Assembly: GCA_902536695.1 (NCBI GenBank)
Contig: CACAYQ010000009.1
Coordinates: 1-35,969 of the forward strand
DNA from: an uncultured Bacteroidota bacterium
GTDB taxonomy: Bacteria; Bacteroidota; Bacteroidia; Flavobacteriales_D; Parvicellaceae
DNA length: 35,969 nt
Direction of reading: 5' to 3'
Shown here: in pieces, positions 25,543-33,567 of the stretch
Position numbering within the stretch: the first letter of the stretch is position 1
How the letters are laid out: each line of letters begins with the position of its first letter
Notes under the pieces: model-generated
Database searches by the model: none
Told to the model about the DNA's origin: nothing
The model's input: the letters and a program-made list of their open reading frames with translations, nothing else
Program-made: the position numbers and the translations under genes

Positions 25543-26328
25543 ATGAAGCTGAAATTATTTCAAATAGATGCTTTTACCTCAACAGTATTCAGTGGTAACC
25601 CTGCATGTGTTGTGCCTTTAGATTATTGGTTAGATGACAACACACTCCTTCAAATTGCTAAAGAAAATGCAGTTGCTGAAACAGCTTTTTTCACAAAAAA
25701 GGATGATCATTTTCATTTACGCTGGTTTACTCCAGATATTGAAATGGACTTATGTGGTCACGCTACCTTAGCAACAGCTCATTGTATTTTGTATGAACTT
25801 CGTTATAACAAAAACAAAGTTGTATTTGAAAGTATGAGTGGAAAATTAGAAGTGGAAAGAGTGGATAATGATTATCAAATGATACTTCCTGCATGGCCAG
25901 CTAAAAAAACAAAACTTCCAGAGTCAATTTTAAATTCGCTCAACATCAACCCCTTGGAAGTATACAAGTCAAGAGATTATTTATTGATATTTAAAAATCA
26001 GAGTGAGATTGAAAATATTACCATAAATAGATCCATATTTGACCAAATCAATATTAATCCAGGTGGAGTTATCATGTCTGCTGAAGGTGATGATTGTGAT
26101 TTCGTGTCAAGGTTTTTCACCCCCCAAGCTACCATACTCGAAGACCCTGTAACAGGGTCTGCTCATTGTACGCTCACCCCCTATTGGAGTGAAAAATTAG
26201 GGAAAATAAATCTTAAGGCTAAACAACTTTCATCGAGAGGAGGTTCATTAAGCTGTGAGTTGAAAAAAAACCAAGTGAGGATTAATGGAGAAGCAATTAC
26301 ATATTTGAAGGGTGAGATAGAAATCTAA
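25543..26328 (+). CDS. PhzF-family isomerase/epimerase-like enzyme
   Basis: The product is 261 aa, a normal length for the PhzF family (diaminopimelate-epimerase fold). Visible motifs are QIDAFTSTVFSGNPACVV (7-24), the catalytic Glu46 in AETAFF, DLCGHATLA (69-77), and the second-domain EDPVTGSAHCTL (about 200). PhzF in phenazine synthesis isomerises a trans-dihydro acid, but no other phenazine genes are here, so the substrate is open. It starts with ATG one base after the cupin stop. I infer that it shares an mRNA with the cupin and the PKD protein. Confidence 0.93.
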   Translation: MKLKLFQIDAFTSTVFSGNPACVVPLDYWLDDNTLLQIAKENAVAETAFFTKKDDHFHLRWFTPDIEMDLCGHATLATAHCILYELRYNKNKVVFESMSGKLEVERVDNDYQMILPAWPAKKTKLPESILNSLNINPLEVYKSRDYLLIFKNQSEIENITINRSIFDQININPGGVIMSAEGDDCDFVSRFFTPQATILEDPVTGSAHCTLTPYWSEKLGKINLKAKQLSSRGGSLSCELKKNQVRINGEAITYLKGEIEI

Positions 26329-26399
26329 TTCCTGTTTTTTAACTTATGATAAAATAAAGTCATTTTGAAAGCGTTATATTATAAGTTTTTATGATTAAT

Positions 26400-26759
26400 A
26401 TGAAATCTTTAAAATATTTATCACTGTATATTTTTTTATGGTTGTTTGCTTCATGTAATAAGCATCAAACCATTTCTATGCATTGGGACGAAACTGGTTG
26501 CTCAAATCCATGGGACAGTTTTATTACACTGGATTCTTTTACGTTAGAAGAGTATCACCAAGAAATAAACGATTATTTAACTTCGGAGGGAATAACAGTA
26601 AATCATATTTCTTCTGAGCTAGATTCATCTAAAATAGAACTATGTTATGCTTGTCATTGTAAAACTGGACGAGTAATCACAATAAATATTTCAAAAGGAG
26701 ATGAAAGAAAACTGAAACAATTAAGCGGTAATAATCAGTTTGGACTTTCATTTTATTAA
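26400..26759 (+). CDS. Small cysteine-rich lipoprotein
   Basis: The product is 119 aa from the ATG at 26400; an ATG at 26391 would add three residues. A signal and lipobox are clear (WLFASC, lipidated Cys). The mature part is acidic with Trp and Cys (WDETGCSNPWDSF near the start and CYACHCKTGR in the C-terminal half). The CYACHC cluster suggests disulfides or metal binding. It is unrecognised and could be a secreted accessory or immunity-like lipoprotein. It lies directly upstream of the broken lipoprotein gene at 26763 (3-bp gap), so they were probably one operon. Confidence 0.7.
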   Translation: MKSLKYLSLYIFLWLFASCNKHQTISMHWDETGCSNPWDSFITLDSFTLEEYHQEINDYLTSEGITVNHISSELDSSKIELCYACHCKTGRVITINISKGDERKLKQLSGNNQFGLSFY

Positions 26760-26762
26760 GAA

Positions 26763-27415
26763 TTGAAAATCCTTATCTTACATATGCTTATTTTCTCATT
26801 ATTTGTGGGAGTTTCTTGTTCGAAAAAAAACGAACAAATCTTCCATAAACAGGTTAATAATCAATATGTATTCATCACAGATGTAAATATTTTACAAGCT
26901 AGTGATGACCCTATTTCAAATCATATTGACAGTATTTTATCGGGCTTAATAAATACATCTATCATTTCTACTGGAAAACAACATATTAACATCGATGAAA
27001 ATGAATTTCCCGAACTGTATTTTGAAATCATAGATTTAAACGAATTTAACAACAATAATCTTCCTACTGGATTTGATTCTCTAGCAGCTAGGGCTGGATC
27101 AAATACCATTTAATTCCTGGATAATTCTACATGGCATTACGATGATGCTCTCAACTATGATAATGAGATTGGACCTAATTCCCTCTGGAGTGAAAATAGC
27201 GTAGTTTTGGGGACTTTTGCGAGTGCAGGTAACTTCAATAAAAAGGAGACAAATACTTAGGTTTTCGAATGCCATATAATGGTAACTACAATTACGGTTG
27301 GATCAAATTAAATTGTAGCCAACATAATGATACGTTGATCATTTATGAATTTGGATATCATAAAACTTTAAATAGAAAAATCAGAGCTGGACAGCATAAT
27401 GGTAATGATCAATAA
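26763..27415 (+). pseudogene. Inactivated lipoprotein gene (nonsense codon plus frameshift)
   Basis: The frame opens at TTG (26763) with a signal and lipobox (VGVSC) and gives 116 residues before TAA at 27111. The same frame continues as protein-like sequence (FLDNSTWHYDDALNYDNEIG, SENSVVLGTFASAGNF) to 27258. From about 27242 the frame shifted by one base is coding-like (KGDKYLGFRMPYNG, YGWIKLNCSQHN) and ends at TAA 27413-27415. Restoring one A in the run at 27240-27244 joins both. Without the two lesions the protein would be about 217 aa. It is thus a recent pseudogene, or an error-bearing reading. The mature family is a Bacteroidota lipoprotein type that I cannot name. Confidence 0.8.
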
Positions 27416-27418
27416 TTG

Positions 27419-27826
27419 CTAATTAAGGTATCTAAATACAATATTCTTCTTAACCTTACTGGAAATACTCCGGTGTACTGGACATCTATGTGCCGCACGT
27501 TCCAGAACAGTTTTAGTTTTTTCATCGAAATCATTACCAAAATGGATTACCACATCAATCTGATCAATCATCCTAGGATTTGAACGCATGGTTTTCTTAA
27601 CAGATGCGGTAGTCCCTTTAATTTCGATACCTTTTTTTCTAGCAGCGATAGCCATAATGGTTAAAATGCAACTTCCCAAAGCTGTACAAATTAAATCAGT
27701 AGGTGAAAAAGATTCTCCTAATCCTTCATTATCTTTAGGTGCATCTGTGTGGATCATTTCAGCTGAATCAACATGTAAAGCTGAGGTTCTCAAGTTACCA
27801 TCATAAGTGATTTCATATGTATTCAT
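27419..27826 (-). CDS. OsmC-family protein
   Basis: 135 aa, matching the OsmC/YhfA fold (organic hydroperoxide reduction). The two peroxidatic-type cysteines are Cys53 in ALGSCILT and Cys115 in HRCPVHRS, with the usual conserved FSPTDL before the first. The enzyme reduces organic hydroperoxides with thiol cofactors; a short YhfA-like member may instead be of unclear activity. It is divergent from the tspO-like gene across about 129 bp containing an inverted repeat, and its 3' end is 3 bp from the end of the pseudogene at 26763-27415. Confidence 0.92.
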   Translation of the reverse strand: MNTYEITYDGNLRTSALHVDSAEMIHTDAPKDNEGLGESFSPTDLICTALGSCILTIMAIAARKKGIEIKGTTASVKKTMRSNPRMIDQIDVVIHFGNDFDEKTKTVLERAAHRCPVHRSISSKVKKNIVFRYLN

Positions 27827-27859
27827 AATCTAAAAATACGAAAGCGAATTAATCTAACA

Positions 27860-27875
27860 ATCAAACTAATTTGAT
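27860..27875. promoter_or_regulatory. Inverted repeat, possible operator in the OsmC/TspO spacer
   Basis: ATCAAA-CTAA-TTTGAT is a perfect 6-bp inverted repeat with a 4-bp centre. The sequence AAACTAAT recurs inverted at 27902-27909 (ATTAGTTT), and AATCTAACAA occurs at 27851 and at 27920. The location between divergent stress-type genes suggests a regulator site, but AT-rich chance matches are possible. Confidence 0.35.
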
Positions 27876-27955
27876 ACTCTTGATGTATTCAGTGATATTT
27901 GATTAGTTTTAGTAAAATCAATCTAACAACCGAAAAACTCAATAAAAAATTATAA

Positions 27956-28411
27956 ATGGTATTAAGAATAATTATTTTTTTGCTCATCAATTTTACAGGT
28001 TTATTCTTAGGTGGATTGTTTACTCAAGAAGGGATACCCTCTGATTGGTATCAAAATTTAAACAAAGCCCCATGGACTCCTCCGGGTTGGTTATTTGGAT
28101 TTGCTTGGACTACCATTATGATTTGTTTCTCCATTTTTTTAAGTGTACTGTGGAAAAAAATAGCATCGATCCATTTTATATACCTGTACTCTACTCTATT
28201 TATATTAAATGTGATTTGGAATCCCTTATTTTTTTACTTCAAATGGGTTTTCATTGCCTTAATTGTTATTGCTTTTTTAACATATATGATAGGTTTCACA
28301 GCTAACAAATACAAGAGCGAAATGAGATATTACAACTTGCTTTTACTACCCTACTTTATATGGTTAATTATTGCCACCTCGCTAAACACTTATATTTTAA
28401 TTTATAATTAA
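27956..28411 (+). CDS. TspO/MBR-family tryptophan-rich sensory protein
   Basis: 151 aa with five membrane helices. The hallmark WTPPGWLFGFAWTTIM lies at about 40-55, and the third and fifth helices carry NVIWNPLFFYFKW and LLLPYFIWLIIATSLN. TspO binds tetrapyrroles such as protoporphyrin IX and is linked to stress or light responses. It has many Trp and aromatic residues, as expected. Divergent from the OsmC gene. Confidence 0.93.
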   Translation: MVLRIIIFLLINFTGLFLGGLFTQEGIPSDWYQNLNKAPWTPPGWLFGFAWTTIMICFSIFLSVLWKKIASIHFIYLYSTLFILNVIWNPLFFYFKWVFIALIVIAFLTYMIGFTANKYKSEMRYYNLLLLPYFIWLIIATSLNTYILIYN

Positions 28412-28485
28412 AATCTAATCATGAACATGTTGATAAATTATGTTAAGAAGGCTTCACGATATCGATGTAAGTGTAATTTAGAGGA

Positions 28486-30924
28486 GTGAAAAATTATTTC
28501 TTTCTATTTTTTTCTTTTTCATTTATTATCATTTGTGCACAACGTGAAATCAATTGCGATCTTACTACATCTCCCATAAACCTTGATGGTTTATTTGAAG
28601 AAGAGGTATGGAAAAATATAGATTGGGAAACTGGGTTTACACAAATGAGACCCTTTCCTGGAAATAATGCATCCCAAAAAACTGAAATTGGTATGCTTCA
28701 CGACAAAGAAGCGCTATACATCGGTATTAAATGCTATGACCATCCAGATTCATTATCTCGAGTACTTTCAATAAGAGACGATTTCAACCCCAATTTAGAT
28801 GTAGCTGGTGTATTTATAGATACGTATAGTGATAAACAAAACGGATTTTTCTTTGGAATTACTAGCAGAGGTGTCCAGTTGGATGCCAAGATATTTAATC
28901 AAGACTTTAACAACTTATTCAACGTAGTATGGAATAGTAAAGTATCTATCAATGAAAAGGGGTGGTTTGCAGAGCTGAAAATTCCCTATTCTGCGTTACG
29001 ATTCCCAAAAACAAAAATCCAAAATTGGAATATCAATTTTGCAAGACAAATTAGTCGTTTTAGAGAGGAATCTACTTGGCAACCTGTAAATCCAGACTTA
29101 GAAAATTATTTATTAGAGAGTGGTAAGGTGAATGGAATAGAAAACATAACACCTCCCTTAAGGTTAGCATTTATTCCTTTTTTATCAAGTTATTACAGCT
29201 TTTCAAAAAATGATGATTTAGTTTCCACTTATAACGGAGGAATGGATATCAAATACGGCATTAATGAAGCCCTAACATTGGATGTCACATTATTACCTGA
29301 TTTTGGTCAAGTGGTTTTCGATAAACAAGTATTGAATATAAGTCCTTTTGAAATTCAATTCAATGAGAATAGACAATTTTTCACTGAAGGAACGGAGTTA
29401 TTTACCAAATCTGGAATTTTTTACAGCAGAAGAATAGGTGTACAAACCTCACCTAAAGTATATCAAAATCAAATTCAAGAAAATGAAGAGCTTGTAGAAA
29501 TACCTTCGTCAGTTCCATTATTAAATGCAAGTAAAATTTCTGGTCGTCTTAAAAATGGTCTCGGTATTGGCGTATTTAATGGCATTACAGCGGGACAACA
29601 AACAGAAGTATTAAATCTGACAGATAGTTCGGAAAGAACTATTACCATTAGTCCATTAAGTAATTATAATGTGTTGGTACTTGACCAAAATTTAAAAAAC
29701 AACAGCTTTGTAACGTTCACAAATACCAATGTATGGAGAGCAGGTCTGTTTTACGATGCTAATGTTTCTGCCATAAAAACAAAGCTAAATACACCTTCAA
29801 ATGATTATTTTATAGACTTTGATTTAAAAGTATCAAGTATAGTAAATAGTGAAGCTAATTTTGGGCATTCTTGGGGATTTGAGACAGGAAAACAAAGAGG
29901 AAATTTCACTTTTGGCCTTAATTATTATGAAGAGTCTGACACCTATGATCCAAATGATTTGGGTTTTCTCAGAGCTAACAATGAAAGATCTACTAGCTTA
30001 GAGATTGGTTACCGGAATTTTAGTCCAGAAATACTAAATTTAAATAAATTCTTTTCGAATTTTTCTATTTCTAATGAAAGACTCTATGCTCCTAATTTGT
30101 ATGGTGGAACTTACTGGAGAGGAAACTTGACTATGATTACCAACCACTTTAATGCTATGGGGTTAAGATTTAACGGCACTATTGGTGAAGTTAATGACTA
30201 TTTTGAGCCTAGGGTGTGGGGAGAAAATTTCATTAGACCTGTCTGGACGAGTTCACGGGCATGGATCTCAACAAATTATCAAAAACCCTTTGCAATAGAC
30301 CTAGGGCTAAGATATACTGATGTAAAAAGAAATGATTGGTGGGAATGGGGATATGATACAGAACTAAGATTCAGATTAAGTAATCAACTAAATTTAATAC
30401 ATGAGTGGAATCAGAATTTACAATACAATAGTGAAGGATATGCCGTTAGTTTTGGAACACCCACTGACGAGTTTGAGGGAATATTATTTGGAAATAGAGA
30501 TAGATTAACCACCACACAATCTCTGGGAATAGAATATACAGCTACCAATAGAATGGGGCTTACATTTCAATTGAGACATTATAACGCAAAAATTATATAT
30601 CATGACTTTGCACAGCTAATGAGTAATGGCAGGCTATCCTATATAGATAATTATGCTGGATTGGATATAGATGGAAACTCTGCTTATGATATTAATTACA
30701 ATGCTTTCACTATTGATATGTTAGTTAGATGGGTATATCTTCCAGGAAGTGAATTGAACTTTGTTTGGAAGAACTCCATATTTACAAGTGATAAAATGGT
30801 GTTTGATGATTATTGGAATACACTAAATAATACTTTGCAAAATGGACCAATTAATACACTATCTTTGAAATTAATTTATTGGCTTGATTACCAATATTTA
30901 AAAAAGAAAAAAATAATTGAATAA
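28486..30924 (+). CDS. DUF5916 outer-membrane protein with CBM9-like N-terminus
   Basis: The product is 812 aa. A signal peptide (about 1-20) precedes a carbohydrate-binding-family-9-like domain (about 25-215) with INLDGLFEEEVWKNI, YIGIKCYDHPD, DDFNPNLDVAGVFIDTYSDKQNG and GWFAELKIPYSALRF. The remaining 590 residues (FLPDFGQV-type segment, then strand-rich sequence) form a DUF5916 beta-barrel-like region. The start is GTG at 28486; AGGAG lies just before it, a rare Shine-Dalgarno-like sequence for this lineage. Function unknown; polymer or lipid binding at the outer membrane is an inference. Its stop overlaps the start of the secreted esterase by 8 nt. Confidence 0.88.
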   Translation: MKNYFFLFFSFSFIIICAQREINCDLTTSPINLDGLFEEEVWKNIDWETGFTQMRPFPGNNASQKTEIGMLHDKEALYIGIKCYDHPDSLSRVLSIRDDFNPNLDVAGVFIDTYSDKQNGFFFGITSRGVQLDAKIFNQDFNNLFNVVWNSKVSINEKGWFAELKIPYSALRFPKTKIQNWNINFARQISRFREESTWQPVNPDLENYLLESGKVNGIENITPPLRLAFIPFLSSYYSFSKNDDLVSTYNGGMDIKYGINEALTLDVTLLPDFGQVVFDKQVLNISPFEIQFNENRQFFTEGTELFTKSGIFYSRRIGVQTSPKVYQNQIQENEELVEIPSSVPLLNASKISGRLKNGLGIGVFNGITAGQQTEVLNLTDSSERTITISPLSNYNVLVLDQNLKNNSFVTFTNTNVWRAGLFYDANVSAIKTKLNTPSNDYFIDFDLKVSSIVNSEANFGHSWGFETGKQRGNFTFGLNYYEESDTYDPNDLGFLRANNERSTSLEIGYRNFSPEILNLNKFFSNFSISNERLYAPNLYGGTYWRGNLTMITNHFNAMGLRFNGTIGEVNDYFEPRVWGENFIRPVWTSSRAWISTNYQKPFAIDLGLRYTDVKRNDWWEWGYDTELRFRLSNQLNLIHEWNQNLQYNSEGYAVSFGTPTDEFEGILFGNRDRLTTTQSLGIEYTATNRMGLTFQLRHYNAKIIYHDFAQLMSNGRLSYIDNYAGLDIDGNSAYDINYNAFTIDMLVRWVYLPGSELNFVWKNSIFTSDKMVFDDYWNTLNNTLQNGPINTLSLKLIYWLDYQYLKKKKIIE

Positions 30925-32065
30925 GTTCATTTTAATCATATTAGCATTCATCTCACATTTCATTATTGCTCAGCAACAACAAAATAGAGTGTTGTTCTTT
31001 GATGGGTTGCAAAGGGAGTTTATCATTTATATACCTAATTCCTACAGCCCTTCTATTCAAACACCAATACTTTTTAATTTTCACGGTGGTGGGGGTACAT
31101 CCTCAGGGTTTTTAAATGGGGAGAATGACATGCGGCCCATTGCTGATACAGGAAACTTTATAGCTGTTTACCCACAAGCGGCAGTAGATCCTATTGATGG
31201 AAGTAATGCTTGGCTTCACAAGACACCTACTACTCACAATGATGTGAATTTCATAGAAGCTATTATAGATACGTTAAGTTCAGAGTTTAATATAAACAAC
31301 GACCGAATTTATGCTTGTGGATATTCTGAAGGAGGTATTTTCTCCTATGAGTTAGGTTGTAGATTGAATAACAAAATTGCTGCATTTGCTTCGGTTTCCG
31401 GTAGTATGCTTACTGAGTCATACAGATTAACAAATGGTTTCGGTTCTTGTTCGCCAAATCACCCAACAGCAGTGCTGTTGATTCCAGGAACTAATGATGG
31501 AAGCTTCCACTCTATGTACAATGGATTTCAGCCCTATTACTTATCGGTTAATGAAATAACCACTTATTGGTCAACACATAATAATACTGATCCAAGCCCA
31601 ACTGTAAATATGTTACCCAATCTTAATACAATGGACGGGAGCACAGTAGAAAGTCGTATTTGGGAAAACGGTAATAATTGTGTTTCTGTTAAGGAATTGA
31701 AGGTAATTAACGGAGACCATGATTGGCCAGGAAGTTTTGGAAATATGGATATTAACGCCAGTCAAGAAATTTGGAAATTTGTTTCAAAATTTGATGTAAA
31801 CGGACTTATAGATTGTGGTGCTGTAGAAACCAGTCTTTTAGAATTTAAACCTATTAAATTATATCCAAACCCTACTACTTCAATAATTAATATTGAAAAT
31901 CATACTGGTGAACACCAATTAATTAAAATTTTCAATATCCATGGCGCTGAACTACATAGTGAAGTATTAACTAACATCAATAATACCATCTCTTTAAAGC
32001 AATATGATCAACAAATTTTATTCATTAAAATGATGAATAAAGTATACAGGATCATTTTAATATAA
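30917..32065 (+). CDS. Secreted alpha/beta-hydrolase (PHB-depolymerase/feruloyl-esterase-like) with T9SS domain
   Basis: The product is 382 aa from a TTG start, 8 nt inside the end of the DUF5916 gene. A signal peptide ends near FIIAQ (18-19). The hydrolase (about 22-300) has the oxyanion segment FHGGGG (55-60), nucleophile Ser137 in GYSEGG, a likely Asp194 in GTNDGS and His268 in NGDHDW. This matches the LpqC/poly-hydroxybutyrate depolymerase group of esterases. Residues about 313-382 (IKLYPNPTTSIINI) form a T9SS type A sorting domain. The protein is expected on or outside the cell surface. The overlap with DUF5916 suggests one operon for polymer capture and hydrolysis. Confidence 0.88.
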   Translation: MNKFILIILAFISHFIIAQQQQNRVLFFDGLQREFIIYIPNSYSPSIQTPILFNFHGGGGTSSGFLNGENDMRPIADTGNFIAVYPQAAVDPIDGSNAWLHKTPTTHNDVNFIEAIIDTLSSEFNINNDRIYACGYSEGGIFSYELGCRLNNKIAAFASVSGSMLTESYRLTNGFGSCSPNHPTAVLLIPGTNDGSFHSMYNGFQPYYLSVNEITTYWSTHNNTDPSPTVNMLPNLNTMDGSTVESRIWENGNNCVSVKELKVINGDHDWPGSFGNMDINASQEIWKFVSKFDVNGLIDCGAVETSLLEFKPIKLYPNPTTSIINIENHTGEHQLIKIFNIHGAELHSEVLTNINNTISLKQYDQQILFIKMMNKVYRIILI

Positions 32066-32154
32066 ATCAGCAACTTTCTCGTTTCTTAATCTAGGTTAAC
32101 TTGCAATTATTTAAAAAAACCAAATTTTGCAGTATTATCTTAAACTGATTCTAA

Positions 32155-32724
32155 ATGAAAAAAACTATAGCTTCGATTTTAGTTTCTACTCTATTGTTTA
32201 CTTGCAATATTACTGCTCAGGGTTACACTGTAAATGTAGAAAAATCAAAAATCCATTGGATAGGCAAAAAAGTAACTGGAGACCATGATGGATATATAAA
32301 ATTAAAACAGGGCGAATTTTCTGTAATTGACAACCAAATCAAAAAAGGTCAATTTACGATAGATATGAATTCCATAACTTGCACGGATATTGAAGACGCT
32401 AAGTCCAATCAGAAACTAATTAAACATCTAAAGTCCCCTGATTTTTTCGGTGTAGAACTACACCCAACAGCTAAACTAGTGTTAACTAAAAGCACTAGAT
32501 TCAATAATAATCAGTGTGTTGTCCAGGGAGATTTAACCATTAAAAATAAAACAGATGTAGTTAAATTTTTAGTAAAAAGAGAGGGAGAAACTTTTAAAGC
32601 TACCATAGAAGTTGATCGATCTAAATATGATGTCAGGTATGGTTCTACCTCATTTTTTGACAATTTAGGTAACAAAGTCATTTATGATATTTTTGAATTG
32701 GAAGTTGAATTAACGTTAGACTAA
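32155..32724 (+). CDS. YceI-family protein (periplasmic)
   Basis: 189 aa with a signal peptide (about 1-21) ending near ITAQG. The YceI lipocalin-like pattern is clear: YTVNVEKSKIHWIGKKVTGDHDGYIKLKQGEF, DMNSITC, LKSPDFFGVELHPTAKL, TIKNKTDVVKF and the RSKYDVRYGSTSFF ending. YceI proteins bind isoprenoid-type lipids and respond to base or osmotic stress. It lies 10 bp before the CDGSH gene on the same strand, so the two are probably co-transcribed. Confidence 0.93.
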   Translation: MKKTIASILVSTLLFTCNITAQGYTVNVEKSKIHWIGKKVTGDHDGYIKLKQGEFSVIDNQIKKGQFTIDMNSITCTDIEDAKSNQKLIKHLKSPDFFGVELHPTAKLVLTKSTRFNNNQCVVQGDLTIKNKTDVVKFLVKREGETFKATIEVDRSKYDVRYGSTSFFDNLGNKVIYDIFELEVELTLD

Positions 32725-32734
32725 ATTTTCAATC

Positions 32735-32977
32735 GTGAGTGGAAAGCCTGAAATAGCAGGAAAAAGTCCAGTGACAATAACTCTGAAAAATGATGAAAAT
32801 TACGCATGGTGTTCGTGTGGTAAGTCAGCTAATCAACCATGGTGTAACGGTTCGCATAAAGAAACTAATTTAAAGCCGTTAATTTTTTCATCTGATAAAA
32901 TTAAAAATATTGTGATTTGTATGTGTAAACACACCCAAAACCCTCCTTACTGTGATGGGTCTCATGTTAATCTATAA
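32735..32977 (+). CDS. Double CDGSH-type iron-sulfur protein
   Basis: 80 aa with two complete CDGSH motifs. The first is CSCGKSANQPWCNGSH (C26, C28, C37, H41) and the second CMCKHTQNPPYCDGSH (C62, C64, C73, H77). Each binds a redox-active, pH-labile [2Fe-2S] cluster with 3Cys-1His ligation. The start is GTG at 32735. There are no membrane segments, so it is a cytosolic electron-transfer or redox-sensing protein. It is paired with YceI and followed by a Crp/Fnr regulator. Confidence 0.95.
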   Translation: MSGKPEIAGKSPVTITLKNDENYAWCSCGKSANQPWCNGSHKETNLKPLIFSSDKIKNIVICMCKHTQNPPYCDGSHVNL

Positions 32978-33009
32978 TACATTTTTACAATAGTTTAAAA
33001 TTCATTACT

Positions 33010-33017
33010 TAGATTTG
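33010..33017 (+). promoter_or_regulatory. -7 box for the Crp/Fnr regulator and TonB receptor
   Basis: TAGATTTG is a perfect TAnnTTTG match 10 nt upstream of the ATG at 33028. It lies in the 50-bp gap after the CDGSH gene. Confidence 0.45.
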
Positions 33018-33027
33018 TTACAGTCTG

Positions 33028-33567
33028 ATGATGTCTTTGAAAGTACCTACTAGATTTAGAAATAAAAAATCTGTTCTTTTTAAAAAAAGATCTATTATAG
33101 AGTATGCTGGAAACCGATCTAATCGAGTTTACTATGTAGTCAAAGGTCTTTTAAGAAGCTATCATCTTGATGACAAAGGCAAAATCCACACATTTATGTT
33201 TGCTCCCGAGGATTGGATAATTGGTGATGTAGAATCCATTGCACTAGGAAATCAAAACGCATTATATATAGATTGTTTAGAAGATTCTGAAGTGATTGTT
33301 AGTCAAGAGATTAACCCTGTGAGCAACTCAACTATTTTAAAAGAGAAAAATAACAAGTTACTTAGACGTGTTGGTATGCTGCAACAAAGAGTTATTATGC
33401 TGATGTCATATACCGCTCGTGAAAGGTATGAGTTTTTTCTTAAAACATACCCCACGTTGCCAAATAGAGTTTCACAAAAAATGATTGCTAGTTATCTTGG
33501 TATTACTCCCGAAGCTTTGAGTAAAATAAGACGTGAAATGGTCATCGATATCCAAAACCGTGGTTAA
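33028..33567 (+). CDS. Crp/Fnr-family transcriptional regulator
   Basis: 179 aa. The N-terminal half is a cyclic-nucleotide-binding-like beta-barrel (FKKRSIIEYAGNRSNRVYYVVKGLLRSYHLDDKGK, then MFAPEDWIIGD). The C-terminal part is a winged helix (RVSQKMIASYLGITPEALSKIRRE). There is no Cys cluster for a Fnr-type Fe-S centre, so the signal is not iron-sulfur based on the visible sequence. Two adjacent ATGs (33028 and 33031) are possible. Its 3' end overlaps the downstream TonB receptor, which suggests the regulator and receptor are made together. Confidence 0.93.
   Translation: MMSLKVPTRFRNKKSVLFKKRSIIEYAGNRSNRVYYVVKGLLRSYHLDDKGKIHTFMFAPEDWIIGDVESIALGNQNALYIDCLEDSEVIVSQEINPVSNSTILKEKNNKLLRRVGMLQQRVIMLMSYTARERYEFFLKTYPTLPNRVSQKMIASYLGITPEALSKIRREMVIDIQNRG

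Noticed and set aside
27860-27890. FNR-type site (TTGAT-N4-ATCAA) in the OsmC/TspO spacer
   Set aside because: The half-sites are in the opposite order (ATCAAA-N4-TTTGAT), so it does not fit the FNR/CRP consensus; kept only as a generic inverted repeat.
28474-28485. TAATTTAG followed by AGGA before the DUF5916 GTG as a fifth 4-nt-spaced promoter box
   Set aside because: It has one mismatch in the conserved TTTG part, and the AGGAG here reads better as a Shine-Dalgarno-like sequence, so it was not counted with the four perfect cases.
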